A stretch of 64,000 nt of DNA, from NCBI RefSeq assembly GCF_003852525.1, contig NZ_QAJL01000001.1, positions 2,344,536 through 2,408,535 on the forward strand, read 5' to 3'. A program made the translations under genes and the position numbers. This stretch comes from Pedobacter sp. KBW06 (GTDB lineage Bacteria; Bacteroidota; Bacteroidia; Sphingobacteriales; Sphingobacteriaceae). Positions 45,858-55,693 of the stretch are shown here, piece by piece (the first letter of the stretch is position 1; each line of letters opens with the position of its first letter). The notes under the pieces were generated by a model. That model did no database searches. It saw only the letters and a program-made list of their open reading frames with translations, and was not told the origin of the DNA.

Positions 45858-45929
45858 TAAAAGTAAAGTAATAAGCAACTAACTTTAGTTGCAAACTGAC
45901 TCAACTATCTAAATTTATACGCTAACTGT
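45858..45929 (-). promoter_or_regulatory. LytTR-type site and promoter of the small-membrane-protein operon
   Basis: Reading the minus strand: ACAGTTAGC (45929-45921), a 12-nt spacer, ATAGTTGAG (45908-45900) directly followed by TCAGTTTGC (45899-45891), then 25 nt to TACTTTTA (45865-45858), one base from the -7 consensus. The same order and spacing recur at 55161-55232. GTT-centred 9-bp direct repeats 12-13 bp apart are the known recognition pattern of LytTR regulators, one of which is encoded at 57105. Confidence 0.65.
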
Positions 45930-45984
45930 TACTGGCGTCGCCTGAATTGACACAACCTAATCCACACAAATACAAACAATTACT

Positions 45985-46623
45985 TCATTTTGAATTGATG
46001 TCTTTCATCCGGTTAAATTTTGCTTTGGCTATACTAAACCTTGATTCAGTCATTTTTAAGAAAGAAGCACAAACCTTGTTGGGCAATTTGTTAATCGGAT
46101 ACACCGAAGCAAATTCAATTACTTTGCTCTGATCAGTTAAGGTCATCAGACGCGTTCTAAAGATCTCAATTTTCTGTTCCTCCCACATGATATTACTAAA
46201 CAAATCCTGAGTTTCAGGATATATTTTTAGTGTTTCATAATCACTGCGTTGAATAACCAACAAAGTGCATTTAGTAATGACGCTGAACTTTAGTGTCGAT
46301 GGTCTAGATTTCAAGAAACTAAACATATCGGTAAAGATTTGCCAAGGCTGATAAATTCTGATCACGCGCTCTGTTCCATTCTCCTCTACCAAACTTGCAA
46401 TGACAAAACCATCCACATTAAACCAAGCTCTATTCACGTATGTACCAGGATTAACCAAAAGATGTTTACCAATAAAAGAATGTTGGGTTAACATCGATCT
46501 GATTTCCCTTCTAAAAGACGGGGATATAGGAACCATAAGATTAAGATACTCCAGCAGCGTATCTATTTGAATACTCCATTCTATCTTTTTCATACCTACA
46601 AGATTTGTTTTAGTCCTTATCAT
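45985..46623 (-). CDS. Crp/Fnr-family transcriptional regulator
   Basis: This 212-residue protein (202 if the ATG at 46593 is used) has a cyclic-nucleotide-binding-like beta-roll (about 25-140, with GKHLLVNPGTYVNRAWFNVD and a C-terminal dimer helix) and a helix-turn-helix region near residues 170-205 (LPNKVCASFLKMTESRFSIA). The arginine/glutamate set needed for cAMP is not obvious, as in many Bacteroidota members, so the ligand is unknown. Its start overlaps the LuxR-type gene's stop in a TAATG junction, so the two are translated together. It lies next to the LytTR-controlled small-protein operon. Confidence 0.85.
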   Translation of the reverse strand: MIRTKTNLVGMKKIEWSIQIDTLLEYLNLMVPISPSFRREIRSMLTQHSFIGKHLLVNPGTYVNRAWFNVDGFVIASLVEENGTERVIRIYQPWQIFTDMFSFLKSRPSTLKFSVITKCTLLVIQRSDYETLKIYPETQDLFSNIMWEEQKIEIFRTRLMTLTDQSKVIEFASVYPINKLPNKVCASFLKMTESRFSIAKAKFNRMKDINSK

Positions 46624-47333
46624 TAAGTACTAGCATACCCTAGTACCCGAACCAGCTCCATTCGCTTTTTCACGCCAGTCTTACCAAAAATGTTGTGCGC
46701 ATGAGCATCTACCGTCTTGGGAGAAATAAACAATAAGGATCCGATTTCTTTATAAGTCCTGCCCTGACATAGCAGTTCCGCAATTTCTATTTCCCTGCGA
46801 GTCAATTGAAATCTGAGACAACTCTTTTGAAAACAACTAGCAGGCTGGCTAAAAAGAACATCTGCTTTTTTATAGTCCGATCTCGACCTGCTCACCTCGG
46901 TAACCATTAGCCCCAACATTGTAAGTACAAAACCGCCATTGCCAAGAAATACCCAAACCCAACTGGCAAAATCTAACCAATAAGCAAACAAGGAAAGTAA
47001 CATCGATAGCAATAGCAAACCATAAATCACATGAATACGTCTTTCAACTGTATGCTGCCGCTGAGCGAGAGCTACAGGGATGTATGATGATAATAAAAAG
47101 CCACTCCCATAAACAAGATTCAATATGATTTTTGATGTACCTAAATCTGAATCCGCAAAAAAACCGACAATAAGATTACCACCGATCATCAATAAACACC
47201 AGTACAAATACCAGAACCGGCGTTTATCATCGGGACAGGAATAACAAAAGCAGATTAGATAAGGAAGCATCATCAGTTCCAGTATAATAAAAACCATCGC
47301 CGGCAAGTGAACTGGGGAATTACAAACACACAT
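46623..47333 (-). CDS. Membrane-bound LuxR-type transcriptional regulator
   Basis: This 236-residue protein has five to six transmembrane helices (about residues 12-155) followed by a LuxR C-terminal DNA-binding domain (about 168-232). The latter shows LTRREIEIAELLCQGRTYKE and SPKTVDAHAHNIFGKTG, the classical four-helix pattern. This membrane-sensor/LuxR architecture is known in Bacteroidota regulators that read an envelope or lipid signal. It shares a TAATG start-stop overlap with the Crp-like gene, so both form one regulatory unit. Targets are unknown; the PAP2-barrel gene lies upstream. Confidence 0.85.
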   Translation of the reverse strand: MCVCNSPVHLPAMVFIILELMMLPYLICFCYSCPDDKRRFWYLYWCLLMIGGNLIVGFFADSDLGTSKIILNLVYGSGFLLSSYIPVALAQRQHTVERRIHVIYGLLLLSMLLSLFAYWLDFASWVWVFLGNGGFVLTMLGLMVTEVSRSRSDYKKADVLFSQPASCFQKSCLRFQLTRREIEIAELLCQGRTYKEIGSLLFISPKTVDAHAHNIFGKTGVKKRMELVRVLGYAST

Positions 47334-47658
47334 ATATATAAATTATTTTTAAGCATCATAAAAAACAGGGATTCTGATTGATCCTGTTAAAGAATAGAAT
47401 CACAACGACCATCTGATAGGCCTTGATGACCGCCATCCAACTGCACTCTAAACAATACGAGAGTGCCGGACAACTACAGTAGTTTATTTTTCATATCACA
47501 CTAGTCAACTCCAATAGGTTCGACTATGAAATCTCATTTTAAACCACATCAACTACCTTACGCGGTAATATTGCAGAACTTTATTACTCAAGGCAAATTG
47601 TTTCCATATCATTTCTTTCAGTACTACACTTCAATTAAATGTTCACATCATAAATCAT
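47334..47658. other. 325-nt intergenic region
   Basis: It separates two minus-strand genes and should contain the promoter of the LuxR-type gene. I see no coding frame, clear promoter pair or hairpin. Confidence 0.4.
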
Positions 47659-49059
47659 CTACCAAATAAAAGCCGTAAGACCGATTCCAAAAGCAAAATG
47701 GTCAAAATCAGCCTTACGCCCTTCATTTTTAATAGCTTGGTAAGTATATTGACCACCTTTAGTCACATAATTTAATAGCTCCATTTCAAATTCATGAGTA
47801 GAACCAAAGTAGGTTGCATAAGCCTTGATCGCTGTATTACGTCCGATTCTCTTCTGAATCCCAACGCCCATGGAGTAACTAGAGGCTGTTTTAGGTTTGT
47901 ATTTCATATAAGGAAGTTCAACAACGGGATAATCCTTCTGGTATTTTTCTTTGAGCCTCAAAATAAAGTTCCCCTTGCTTCCCGAGGAAACTCCTGCATT
48001 TATCTTACCTGTTATAAACCAGTTATTAGGGAGTGGCAGACTAAAATATGCACCAATATTAAAGTACTTAATCACAAGTGCCTGAATATAGAGTTCTGTA
48101 CTCCTCCTGGAACTCTCCGGATCAAGTGGTACTCTTCTTGAATTCAATGGAAAGCTACTAAAGGCATACTCCCCCCCTACTCCAAAATTTTTATTTATAA
48201 ACCATGCTCCTTCAAGGCCGAAATTAAATCCATCTGTAGCATACACCTCATCACTGTTTACTGGTTTAAGGTCTTTGCTGGTCGGGGTAGTATATCCCAA
48301 ATGTAATTCCACAAAACTAGGATTGTTGGATACCGACACAGGTTTGCTCTTTATCGGTGCATTCATACCCCGGTCTTTAAAAATCTGATCTGCCAGCTGG
48401 TATCCCAATTCAGTGGAAACCAAACCTATTGCGGCCTCTGTCACCCAATATCTGTTGTTCAGGCCCCTGCTTAAAGGTGTATTGGTCGCCACGTTGTATC
48501 CTACAAGGTCAATAAGTGGATTTCGGTATTGTCCAAATTCTTTATCCAAAGCTGCCGCGTTCACAAGTGCCATGGCAGTATGGCCAGAAGGAAAGAAGTC
48601 TTTTGAGTTTGTATCCGGACGCACAGTTTTGGCCGTATATTTAATTTCAGTGGTTAATGGCCCCATGATTCTCATTGAAAAAGCATAGGAAACAAAAGCG
48701 CTTTTCGATGAATGTTTTCGTTTAATGTTCAAAGCATTTAAAGCTACTATTGTCGCAGCAGGAGTATATTGTAGGTAGTCATCATATTTATACCCGAAAG
48801 TAGGGATAAAGCTGTTTGCGACCTCTCTCACATCTTTAAGGTGAGGCCAGCACAACGCTGTGTCTTCCAGCAAAACTGCCGGGATAGTTGGCTTTTCAAC
48901 AAAAGTACTTGTCCAAAAAGTGTTTATTGGTGGCTGCCGATAAGCAGTATCCGCGCATTGAGCCAGAGATTCTGCAGACGGCACACTCAACAAGATCAAA
49001 AACAGAACTTTTTCACTTTTATTAAGGAAATTTTGAAAACATTTATATTTAAAAAACAT
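47659..49059 (-). CDS. PAP2-domain protein fused to an outer-membrane beta-barrel, altered active site
   Basis: This 466-residue protein has an N-terminal signal region, a PAP2 (acid phosphatase) domain (about 95-225) and a C-terminal outer-membrane barrel (about 240-466) ending in an aromatic residue. Motif C1 is intact (Lys140 to Arg147-Pro148) and C2 is intact (Pro157-Ser-Gly-His160-Thr). In C3 (SRGLNNRYWVTE, from Ser197), the nucleophilic His is Tyr204 and the Asp is Glu208. The family normally has His and Asp there. Phosphatase activity may therefore be lost or changed. Relatives of this fusion in Bacteroidota are thought to act on lipid phosphates at the outer membrane. The transcript appears to stand alone. 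Confidence 0.88.
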   Translation of the reverse strand: MFFKYKCFQNFLNKSEKVLFLILLSVPSAESLAQCADTAYRQPPINTFWTSTFVEKPTIPAVLLEDTALCWPHLKDVREVANSFIPTFGYKYDDYLQYTPAATIVALNALNIKRKHSSKSAFVSYAFSMRIMGPLTTEIKYTAKTVRPDTNSKDFFPSGHTAMALVNAAALDKEFGQYRNPLIDLVGYNVATNTPLSRGLNNRYWVTEAAIGLVSTELGYQLADQIFKDRGMNAPIKSKPVSVSNNPSFVELHLGYTTPTSKDLKPVNSDEVYATDGFNFGLEGAWFINKNFGVGGEYAFSSFPLNSRRVPLDPESSRRSTELYIQALVIKYFNIGAYFSLPLPNNWFITGKINAGVSSGSKGNFILRLKEKYQKDYPVVELPYMKYKPKTASSYSMGVGIQKRIGRNTAIKAYATYFGSTHEFEMELLNYVTKGGQYTYQAIKNEGRKADFDHFAFGIGLTAFIW

Positions 49060-49202
49060 GATTAATTTTAATGTACTTTAACAGGTGACTACAATAACAA
49101 GCTTTAATGTAGTTTTTTACTTCGCACCATTCTTTCGATCAAAGGGACTCCAGACTGGTTCACATTTTTCCACTTATAGACGGAAATTTTGGAATGTGTA
49201 TG

Positions 49203-49958
49203 CTATTGAAAGCTCTTGATTTGTTGCTCTACTAATTCCCTTTCTTTATCCTCCAATTCAGGGTGAGTTTGAATCGGTTTTGCTTCTGTAAAAGCTGCTG
49301 AGGCCTGAATTAACTTGATTTTTTGATCAGGCAAAAATCCGATACGTGCCATTGATCTCCCCCCCAACCAGAAAAGTGAGCTGAAAATCGGCGCGACCAG
49401 AATATCCATTGTATAATGGACATGCTGAATAAGAAGCAGAATAGACATTAATCCAGAAGCAATAAGTGCTATAGCTTTCTCTCTTTGTTCGGGAAGACAT
49501 AAGGCGATCAGGAATAAAGTAGATACATGTCCTGAAAAGAAAAGATCTTTGGTAATTACTTCGGCATGATAAAAGAGAAAAGAGAAAGGATCTTTCAGAT
49601 CAATTATTCCATGAGGTGGTTCAAGCGGTACAAGGCTAATAGAAATGGCTCTTGTAAGGCATAAAAAGATATAGCCCCAGATCATCGTCAGACAAGTTAA
49701 GGGACATTTTACCACACGAACCAGCAATAATCCAATCACTCCATACAACACAATGAACACCAATAGGGACACATCATGTGCGGGAATCAAACCTAAAACT
49801 GCATCAGAAATGACTTTGCCCTCCCGCCGCTGAATATTGGCCAGTAACAGCGGAAACAAGATGGCAATCATTATCATTATCCCTGCTCCCAAGTATATCA
49901 TTCTTCGAAATGAAAGTACCTTCCATTGATTCACCCATAAATTTTGTGGTTTATACAT
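49203..49958 (-). CDS. Sphingomyelin-synthase-like membrane enzyme (PAP2_C type)
   Basis: This 251-residue protein has about six transmembrane helices. It has the conserved blocks of the sphingomyelin-synthase family: an Arg near 103 followed by SLVPLEPP, KDLFFSGHVSTLFL with His144, and HVHYTMDILVAP with His181 and Asp185, which give the two His and one Asp of the catalytic triad. Such enzymes transfer a phospho-headgroup to a ceramide. Sphingobacteriaceae make sphingolipids, so an outer-lipid headgroup transferase is plausible. The donor and acceptor are not shown by sequence, and a plain phosphatase is an alternative. It lies 11 nt downstream of the DUF5686 gene and ends in a charged tail. 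Confidence 0.8.
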   Translation of the reverse strand: MYKPQNLWVNQWKVLSFRRMIYLGAGIMIMIAILFPLLLANIQRREGKVISDAVLGLIPAHDVSLLVFIVLYGVIGLLLVRVVKCPLTCLTMIWGYIFLCLTRAISISLVPLEPPHGIIDLKDPFSFLFYHAEVITKDLFFSGHVSTLFLIALCLPEQREKAIALIASGLMSILLLIQHVHYTMDILVAPIFSSLFWLGGRSMARIGFLPDQKIKLIQASAAFTEAKPIQTHPELEDKERELVEQQIKSFQ

Positions 49959-49969
49959 ATTTTTATTGT

Positions 49970-52495
49970 TTAAAAGTCAATTTTTAGTTTGGCCCTGATT
50001 CCCCATTTTGCAACCCGGGGATGATCCAGATAAGTAAATCTTCGGACCAGGTCTACTCTGAATATTTTAAAAATATTAGAGAGCCCGACACTCCCTTCGA
50101 CATAGGGAGTTTGTCCCAAGCTAAAGGAAACCTCCTGCCCTTGCTTATCTACTGGAAAAGGATATAAGTCAGCATTTTTTTTTGGATCATTCCCGATAGA
50201 CAATCCTCCCTGAAGAACTTTAACAGCAACAATCTCTCTTAACTGAAGTCGCTTGATTAATGGAATCTTATTAAGAAAAAAACCGTTAAATGAATGCTCA
50301 ATATTTACACTGGCATACCTATCACTCATGAATTCCATAAAATTCATAAGGTTATAAGAAGGGAGTTGATAGGCAAAAGATTGATTTGCCCGATGTATAG
50401 CGAGTAAAGGAAAAGGGACTTTCCCAAAAACCCCACCTGCCTCCATTATGACGTCAGAATAGCCAAACTGGGATAAGTAGAGTCGTTTAAATATATTCAG
50501 GGTAAGAGTTTGATAATTATAATCTCCATTTAACAATCCTTTTATGCCCACAGATCCACGTAGGGTAAATACCGGGTATTCATTCCTGATCAGCCTTCTG
50601 AATCGCTTACCCTGGTAGAATTGTTCATGAGGTGCCCACCTAATTTCAGTAAAAAACTCCGATACACCAAGGTCATGAATCCCTGTCTGCTCAGAGAACC
50701 TTCCACGAACAAACCGAAGTCCTCCGGCTGGATTTAACACCTGATTTTTATATCCAAATTTAAAAGAGAAGTGAGATTTAGTTTCATGCAGGAATTCAAG
50801 CAACCACTTTCTATTGTATAGCCATTTATCGTTAATTCCTCTTTTAAAGGAAAGCAAGAAGCTATCTTCTTCCAAAAAGGTCAGGTCCTGCCCTGGAATT
50901 TGTGTTTCATAGCTATGCCGCAAAGTAACTGAACTCACCGGGAACTGATAGATAGAGCGTGGGGAAAGGGAAAGGGTCGTTCCTAAAGAATATTTCCATT
51001 TACGGTCACGGGTACCATAAGCTAAATGGCTATCGAAAAAAATCCTCTTGCTAAATGTGTCTGTCGTTCTACCGCCAAAACGGAAACGGGACCCTTCCAC
51101 AGGATTAAAACTATAGAAGGAATTAAAAGGACCTACTTCCAAGATCCCTTTACCAATATAACCGGAAAGAAAAAAAGAAGCGATTCCCATCACCCTTTGA
51201 AAGGATTCAGATTTTTTCAGGCTGTCAATGTTGCGATAGGACATTGCATCAGAGAGGGACAATTTTTCTGGTCTTAATTTATCTAACAATTCAGCCTTTG
51301 ATCTGCGCAAATCGTTTTCAGATCTATGAAGTTTTAAAGGTTGATCCAATCCTGCCAGCCCGGTAATAAAGTTGGTCAACATCAAAGTTTTCTCGCCATA
51401 TACACCTAGACCTTCCTTAAAAATCCCAAGGTCCATTCCAAGGGTGCTCCTTTTCAAATAATAGCGTCCTGAGTCATCTCTATTATACTCAAGAGATATC
51501 TTCATATCTTTTACCCAATTTAGATTAATCTGTGGGCTAACAGACAGCTTAGCTTGCTCAACAGCATATTTTCCATCAAGAGATATATATAAATATCCTT
51601 GGAAAAGCACATCTTCCTTGTTCCTTGGAGAAACCAAAAGCTTGATTTGCCAGGGAGATACCTCTTTAATTGTATCGGTAATAAAGTACCTGTAAAACTG
51701 CGGAGCCAGTTGAGCGATGGGGCTCATAAAACTCTGATTTCCCATTCCCACATCATCCTGATAAATATCTACCCTTTGGTAAATTTTGTCCAGATATTCA
51801 TTAATTCCATCCTCATCTATATATTGGTCGATACGTGATTGCTTCTCGGCAAGAATGCCAGACCTCTGTTTTGAAGTTGATTTCTCGATGATATGCTGTG
51901 TTAACTTTTCCGTGATGTAAATTGGTGTGAGACTTTTCCCTGGCAGGCTAACCGAATCCGAATTTTCCTTAAGAAAGGACAATTTATTAAGCAAGGACGA
52001 AGTTTTGACTTTTTCAGTTGCCATACTTAGGCAAATGTTTAATTTTTCGTACTCCTGATAAGCCAATGGCCCATTAAGCATCGCTTTATTAGCTTCCTTA
52101 TGTTCAATCACTTTTCGGATCAATTCTACTGCCGGATTACCCTTATTCCTATATCCAGACACTTTAACAGCGGAAACATTTACTTCTGCCAGGTTGAGAC
52201 TCTCGGGTATCATACGAACGTTCAATTTATGATCCTGACCAGGGATCACCGTAAATGCTAACCTTTTATATCCCATTCCCTGAAAATAAACTACGCTTAC
52301 TTTCTCCCTGCAAGTAATACTATACTCTCCCTTAGCATTACTCGAAACCTTAATTGTGGAGTTTTCAAAGCCAATTGTAATTGCTCCTATAGGCAGCCCT
52401 GTCACCTTATCAAAAACCTGGCCCTTGACGGCAGTCTTTTGGGCTTCCGAAGCAAGAAAAGAGAACAAGCAAAATATAAGGGTCGAGAATTTCAT
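49970..52495 (-). CDS. DUF5686 outer-membrane protein with carboxypeptidase-like domain
   Basis: This 841-residue protein has a signal peptide (1-18), a carboxypeptidase-regulatory-like beta-sandwich (about 20-105), a DUF5686 middle region (about 120-440) and a C-terminal beta-barrel-like region that ends with KLKIDF. DUF5686 proteins are typical of Bacteroidota and are widely taken to be outer-membrane barrels. It is the first gene of a two-gene operon with the sphingomyelin-synthase-like enzyme, 11 nt apart, which suggests a shared lipid or envelope function. The exact role is unknown. Confidence 0.9.
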   Translation of the reverse strand: MKFSTLIFCLFSFLASEAQKTAVKGQVFDKVTGLPIGAITIGFENSTIKVSSNAKGEYSITCREKVSVVYFQGMGYKRLAFTVIPGQDHKLNVRMIPESLNLAEVNVSAVKVSGYRNKGNPAVELIRKVIEHKEANKAMLNGPLAYQEYEKLNICLSMATEKVKTSSLLNKLSFLKENSDSVSLPGKSLTPIYITEKLTQHIIEKSTSKQRSGILAEKQSRIDQYIDEDGINEYLDKIYQRVDIYQDDVGMGNQSFMSPIAQLAPQFYRYFITDTIKEVSPWQIKLLVSPRNKEDVLFQGYLYISLDGKYAVEQAKLSVSPQINLNWVKDMKISLEYNRDDSGRYYLKRSTLGMDLGIFKEGLGVYGEKTLMLTNFITGLAGLDQPLKLHRSENDLRRSKAELLDKLRPEKLSLSDAMSYRNIDSLKKSESFQRVMGIASFFLSGYIGKGILEVGPFNSFYSFNPVEGSRFRFGGRTTDTFSKRIFFDSHLAYGTRDRKWKYSLGTTLSLSPRSIYQFPVSSVTLRHSYETQIPGQDLTFLEEDSFLLSFKRGINDKWLYNRKWLLEFLHETKSHFSFKFGYKNQVLNPAGGLRFVRGRFSEQTGIHDLGVSEFFTEIRWAPHEQFYQGKRFRRLIRNEYPVFTLRGSVGIKGLLNGDYNYQTLTLNIFKRLYLSQFGYSDVIMEAGGVFGKVPFPLLAIHRANQSFAYQLPSYNLMNFMEFMSDRYASVNIEHSFNGFFLNKIPLIKRLQLREIVAVKVLQGGLSIGNDPKKNADLYPFPVDKQGQEVSFSLGQTPYVEGSVGLSNIFKIFRVDLVRRFTYLDHPRVAKWGIRAKLKIDF

Positions 52496-52669
52496 TTAAA
52501 TTGAGATATGCGGATTTTAAAAAAGAATAAATTGACAACACCTTCTGGAAACTCCTGAAAGCTCCCAGAGGTTGTTGTCATCTTAACTAATTATAGAGCG
52601 ACTAGCCTTGTAGATTCACCAAAAAGCGATCCTGTGATACTCGATTCGGTGTTGTAGGAAATTTGTTAT

Positions 52670-55126
52670 TTACGGTTTTTTAGGTTTTAATAATTGATTG
52701 GATTTACCCGAAGGCAAACGATCCTCATCTTTTGTATCCATTTTATTTTCATCCGTTTTTGATTTTTTCTTTCCGAAATTCCATGTAAGACTTAGTTTTA
52801 CCATTCTCGAATCAGTACGGGAATCAAGATTAAAAATCTGCGCATTATTTGAAAGTACTGCAGCCTTAAAAATTCCATTATAAAAAACATCTGATGCGGT
52901 TACACCAATATTTAATTGATCATTATAAAACTTCTTGCTTAAACCTATATTGATCTCAGCGAGTGGTTTGTACCTAAAGTTTCCCTGCAGACCACCACTT
53001 TGATACCAAGCAGTAACTTCCAGATTAAACTTTTCAGGAAGTTTAAAGGAGTTCCAAGATAGAAATCCATAGCTGTTGGCCCTTTCCTTAAATGTTTTAT
53101 TTTCCAATTTGGCATTAAACTGAGAGCTAAAAAAATAAGCACTTTGGTAGTTTTCCCACCAGTCAATTCCTGGTATCGGGAAAGATAAGGAAGCCTGCAA
53201 AGACTGCTGACGTCCGGCATTAAAGGTGGTATAGTACGAATTTATACCTGGTGTGGTGATGAAACTGTAAGTCATCGGATCTTTTATTCTGGTATAGCCC
53301 ACTGTAACATCAACAAAGCTTAAAAACTTTTGACTCAATTCGATATTGTCAGAAAACTGGGCTTTAAGTCTCGGGTTCCCAGTCTGAGTGGTATATAAAT
53401 CAAGATAACGAACCGAAGGATTCAAACGGTCATAGTCAGGACGTTCAATCCTCCTGAAATAGCTTAGAGAAAGGTCATAGTTTTCAGACATCTTATATCC
53501 TAGTCGCACATTTGGGAACAGAGAGAAATAACGCTGATTCACCACATCTTTATTTATCCCGCTGAAACCTGTAGAATCTCCCTTTACCCGGGTGTACTCT
53601 CCACGCAGTCCAGCACTTACACTCCATTTACCGAGGGTTAGATCGAGGGAGGTATAAGCTGCTTGAATTGCTTCCATATAGTGAAATCTATTCGTATTTG
53701 ATAGGCCACCATCCTGCCATTTATTCCCAATCAGATTGTCGGTCCGTTGACTATTAAAGACATTAGTAATTGTACTTTTAAGCCCTGCTTCAAATGTTCC
53801 TATTTTCTCACCGTTCTCAATAATTCCAGAGGAATAATCGACTCTGGCTACACCTTTTTTGATCTCTGAGGGGTAGATATTCCGATAGCGAATGGAAGAA
53901 AGTCCCATTACCGAAGGAATCATTTTCAAAATACTATAATCCTCAGAACTACTGGAATTTAAATTGTTAAACTGCAAGGAAGCGGATAGGCTCTTTAAAT
54001 CATTAAACTTATGTTTGTATTTCATCCCATATTCCCAGTTTCGAAGTTTGCTATTGAGATTATTTTCTTGATTAAGTAAAGAATCCAGAACAGATCCAGA
54101 TTTGAATCTGGTTAACGTATTACCGGTAACCGGGTTTCGTATATCATTAAAAGACAAATTGAGTCCTAAAGAATTTTTCTCATCAAACCTATGATTAACA
54201 CCAATTTTAACCAGATGTCCTTGTGATTTTTGGGGATTGGTTTGAATCTGAGTCATGGAAATTGGCTTACCTTCAATTGTACTTAAACGAAAAAGGCTGT
54301 CACGTTGCCAGCTACGGTCATGATCGTAAGCATAAAGAAAATTTAAATCCCAACTTTCCAAACCATGGCTGAGGGCAAACGAATTGTTAGTGCGGTAATA
54401 ACGACCTTTACCAATGCTAGAATTAAGGGAACCATTGAAGCCCTTGTCCATCTTTCTCTTAAAAACCAGATTGATTACGCCACCACTCCCAGCCGCATCC
54501 ATACTTGAAGGAGGGTTATTCATGACCTCAATAGAGCGTAATGTAGTACCAGGTGTAGCCTTAAGAATACTTTTAAGCTGACTGGCTCCCATTTCGGCTG
54601 GCTCACCATCAATCATTACAGTTACACCTGATTTCCCTTTGATGCGGATATCCCCATCTTTAGAAATATTAACTCCAGGCAGGCTTTTGAGTAAATCATA
54701 AGCAGACTGACTTTGCGCAAGATCACTTTGCTCAACATTCATAGTCGTTTTACCTGCTGCTATTGTAATTGACTTTTTATTTGCCTGTATACTCACTTCC
54801 TTAAGCGAGTGTTCGCTAGGTTGCATTTTAAAAATCACAGGCTGCAATGGTTTATCGCCAATAATCACCTGTTTGAACATGTTACCATAAGTCACATAAG
54901 TTGCTTCCAATATGTAACTCCCCTTTTTCACTTGTTTGAAGCTAAACTTCCCACCATTATCAGAAATAGAATAGGCAGTGATTGTCGAGTCGATTGACTG
55001 CTTGAGAGTAACAGTAGCACCAGGTAATGCCATATTATTCTCATCAGTAATTTTCCCAGTAATTTCCTGCTGGGCAAAGACATTTGCTGCGCTTAGCAGA
55101 AAGAAGATAAAACTAATATAACGCAT
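52670..55126 (-). CDS. TonB-receptor-like outer-membrane barrel protein
   Basis: This 818-residue protein has a signal peptide (1-18), a carboxypeptidase-regulatory-like domain (about 20-105), a TonB plug-like domain (about 120-225, with DGDIRIKGKSGVTVMIDGEPAE) and a barrel of the OMP_b-brl_3 class (about 370-790), closing with a lysine-rich tail. It has no SusD partner. Its promoter carries a LytTR-type site like those of the small-membrane-protein operon and the histidine kinase, so it should be induced by the LytS/LytTR system encoded next to it. Substrate unknown. Confidence 0.9.
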   Translation of the reverse strand: MRYISFIFFLLSAANVFAQQEITGKITDENNMALPGATVTLKQSIDSTITAYSISDNGGKFSFKQVKKGSYILEATYVTYGNMFKQVIIGDKPLQPVIFKMQPSEHSLKEVSIQANKKSITIAAGKTTMNVEQSDLAQSQSAYDLLKSLPGVNISKDGDIRIKGKSGVTVMIDGEPAEMGASQLKSILKATPGTTLRSIEVMNNPPSSMDAAGSGGVINLVFKRKMDKGFNGSLNSSIGKGRYYRTNNSFALSHGLESWDLNFLYAYDHDRSWQRDSLFRLSTIEGKPISMTQIQTNPQKSQGHLVKIGVNHRFDEKNSLGLNLSFNDIRNPVTGNTLTRFKSGSVLDSLLNQENNLNSKLRNWEYGMKYKHKFNDLKSLSASLQFNNLNSSSSEDYSILKMIPSVMGLSSIRYRNIYPSEIKKGVARVDYSSGIIENGEKIGTFEAGLKSTITNVFNSQRTDNLIGNKWQDGGLSNTNRFHYMEAIQAAYTSLDLTLGKWSVSAGLRGEYTRVKGDSTGFSGINKDVVNQRYFSLFPNVRLGYKMSENYDLSLSYFRRIERPDYDRLNPSVRYLDLYTTQTGNPRLKAQFSDNIELSQKFLSFVDVTVGYTRIKDPMTYSFITTPGINSYYTTFNAGRQQSLQASLSFPIPGIDWWENYQSAYFFSSQFNAKLENKTFKERANSYGFLSWNSFKLPEKFNLEVTAWYQSGGLQGNFRYKPLAEINIGLSKKFYNDQLNIGVTASDVFYNGIFKAAVLSNNAQIFNLDSRTDSRMVKLSLTWNFGKKKSKTDENKMDTKDEDRLPSGKSNQLLKPKKP

Positions 55127-55160
55127 ATATTAAAATACTTTTAATCAATTAATAATGGGG

Positions 55161-55232
55161 CAAAATTATCTCAACATACCTTGGCTTTTATTGACAAACT
55201 GACCCAACTTTCCAAATTCATACGTCAACCGT
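55161..55232 (-). promoter_or_regulatory. LytTR-type site and promoter of the TonB-receptor-like gene
   Basis: On the minus strand ACGGTTGAC (55232-55224) is followed by a 12-nt spacer, AAAGTTGGG (55211-55203), directly by TCAGTTTGT (55202-55194), then 25 nt to TAATTTTG (55168-55161), an exact TAnnTTTG box. The start would be near 55157, 31 nt before the ATG. The arrangement equals that at 45858-45929. Confidence 0.7.
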
Positions 55233-55693
55233 CGTTCCTCTTTCGCGAAATGAATTTTAGGCATATCCTGAAAAAGGTTAAAAATTGCATCAAGGTGCCA
55301 CACTTATCAACACAGGTAAATAAAAAGCTATTTCAGACTCTATTTTAGACAGTTAACGCTATTTTTTTATCGTTAGTTAGGTTTATAGGCTAGCTTTGGG
55401 CGATGCAAATCCTTGACTAGGCACATTTCTTCAGATTAAAAACAAATCATAAAATGGTTGAAGTCTAGGATTAAGCAATACGCAAATGAAACGCTCAGCA
55501 CGACATAATCTGGAAAGGATTACTAGAGGATTAGTGCAGAGATAAAATACTTATTGAATACGAACATACGAATCTATTCCTAGGACTTATCCTTGAATAA
55601 CTCTATTGAAACAAACTGAAGAATTGTATAGATCATAAATGTCCCATCTCAATAAACCAAGAATGCAACTGGAAATATCCGAATGACATTCGC

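Noticed and set aside
47516..47530. GGTTCGA-like sequence suggestive of a tRNA T-loop
   Set aside because: No acceptor, D or anticodon stem can be formed around it.
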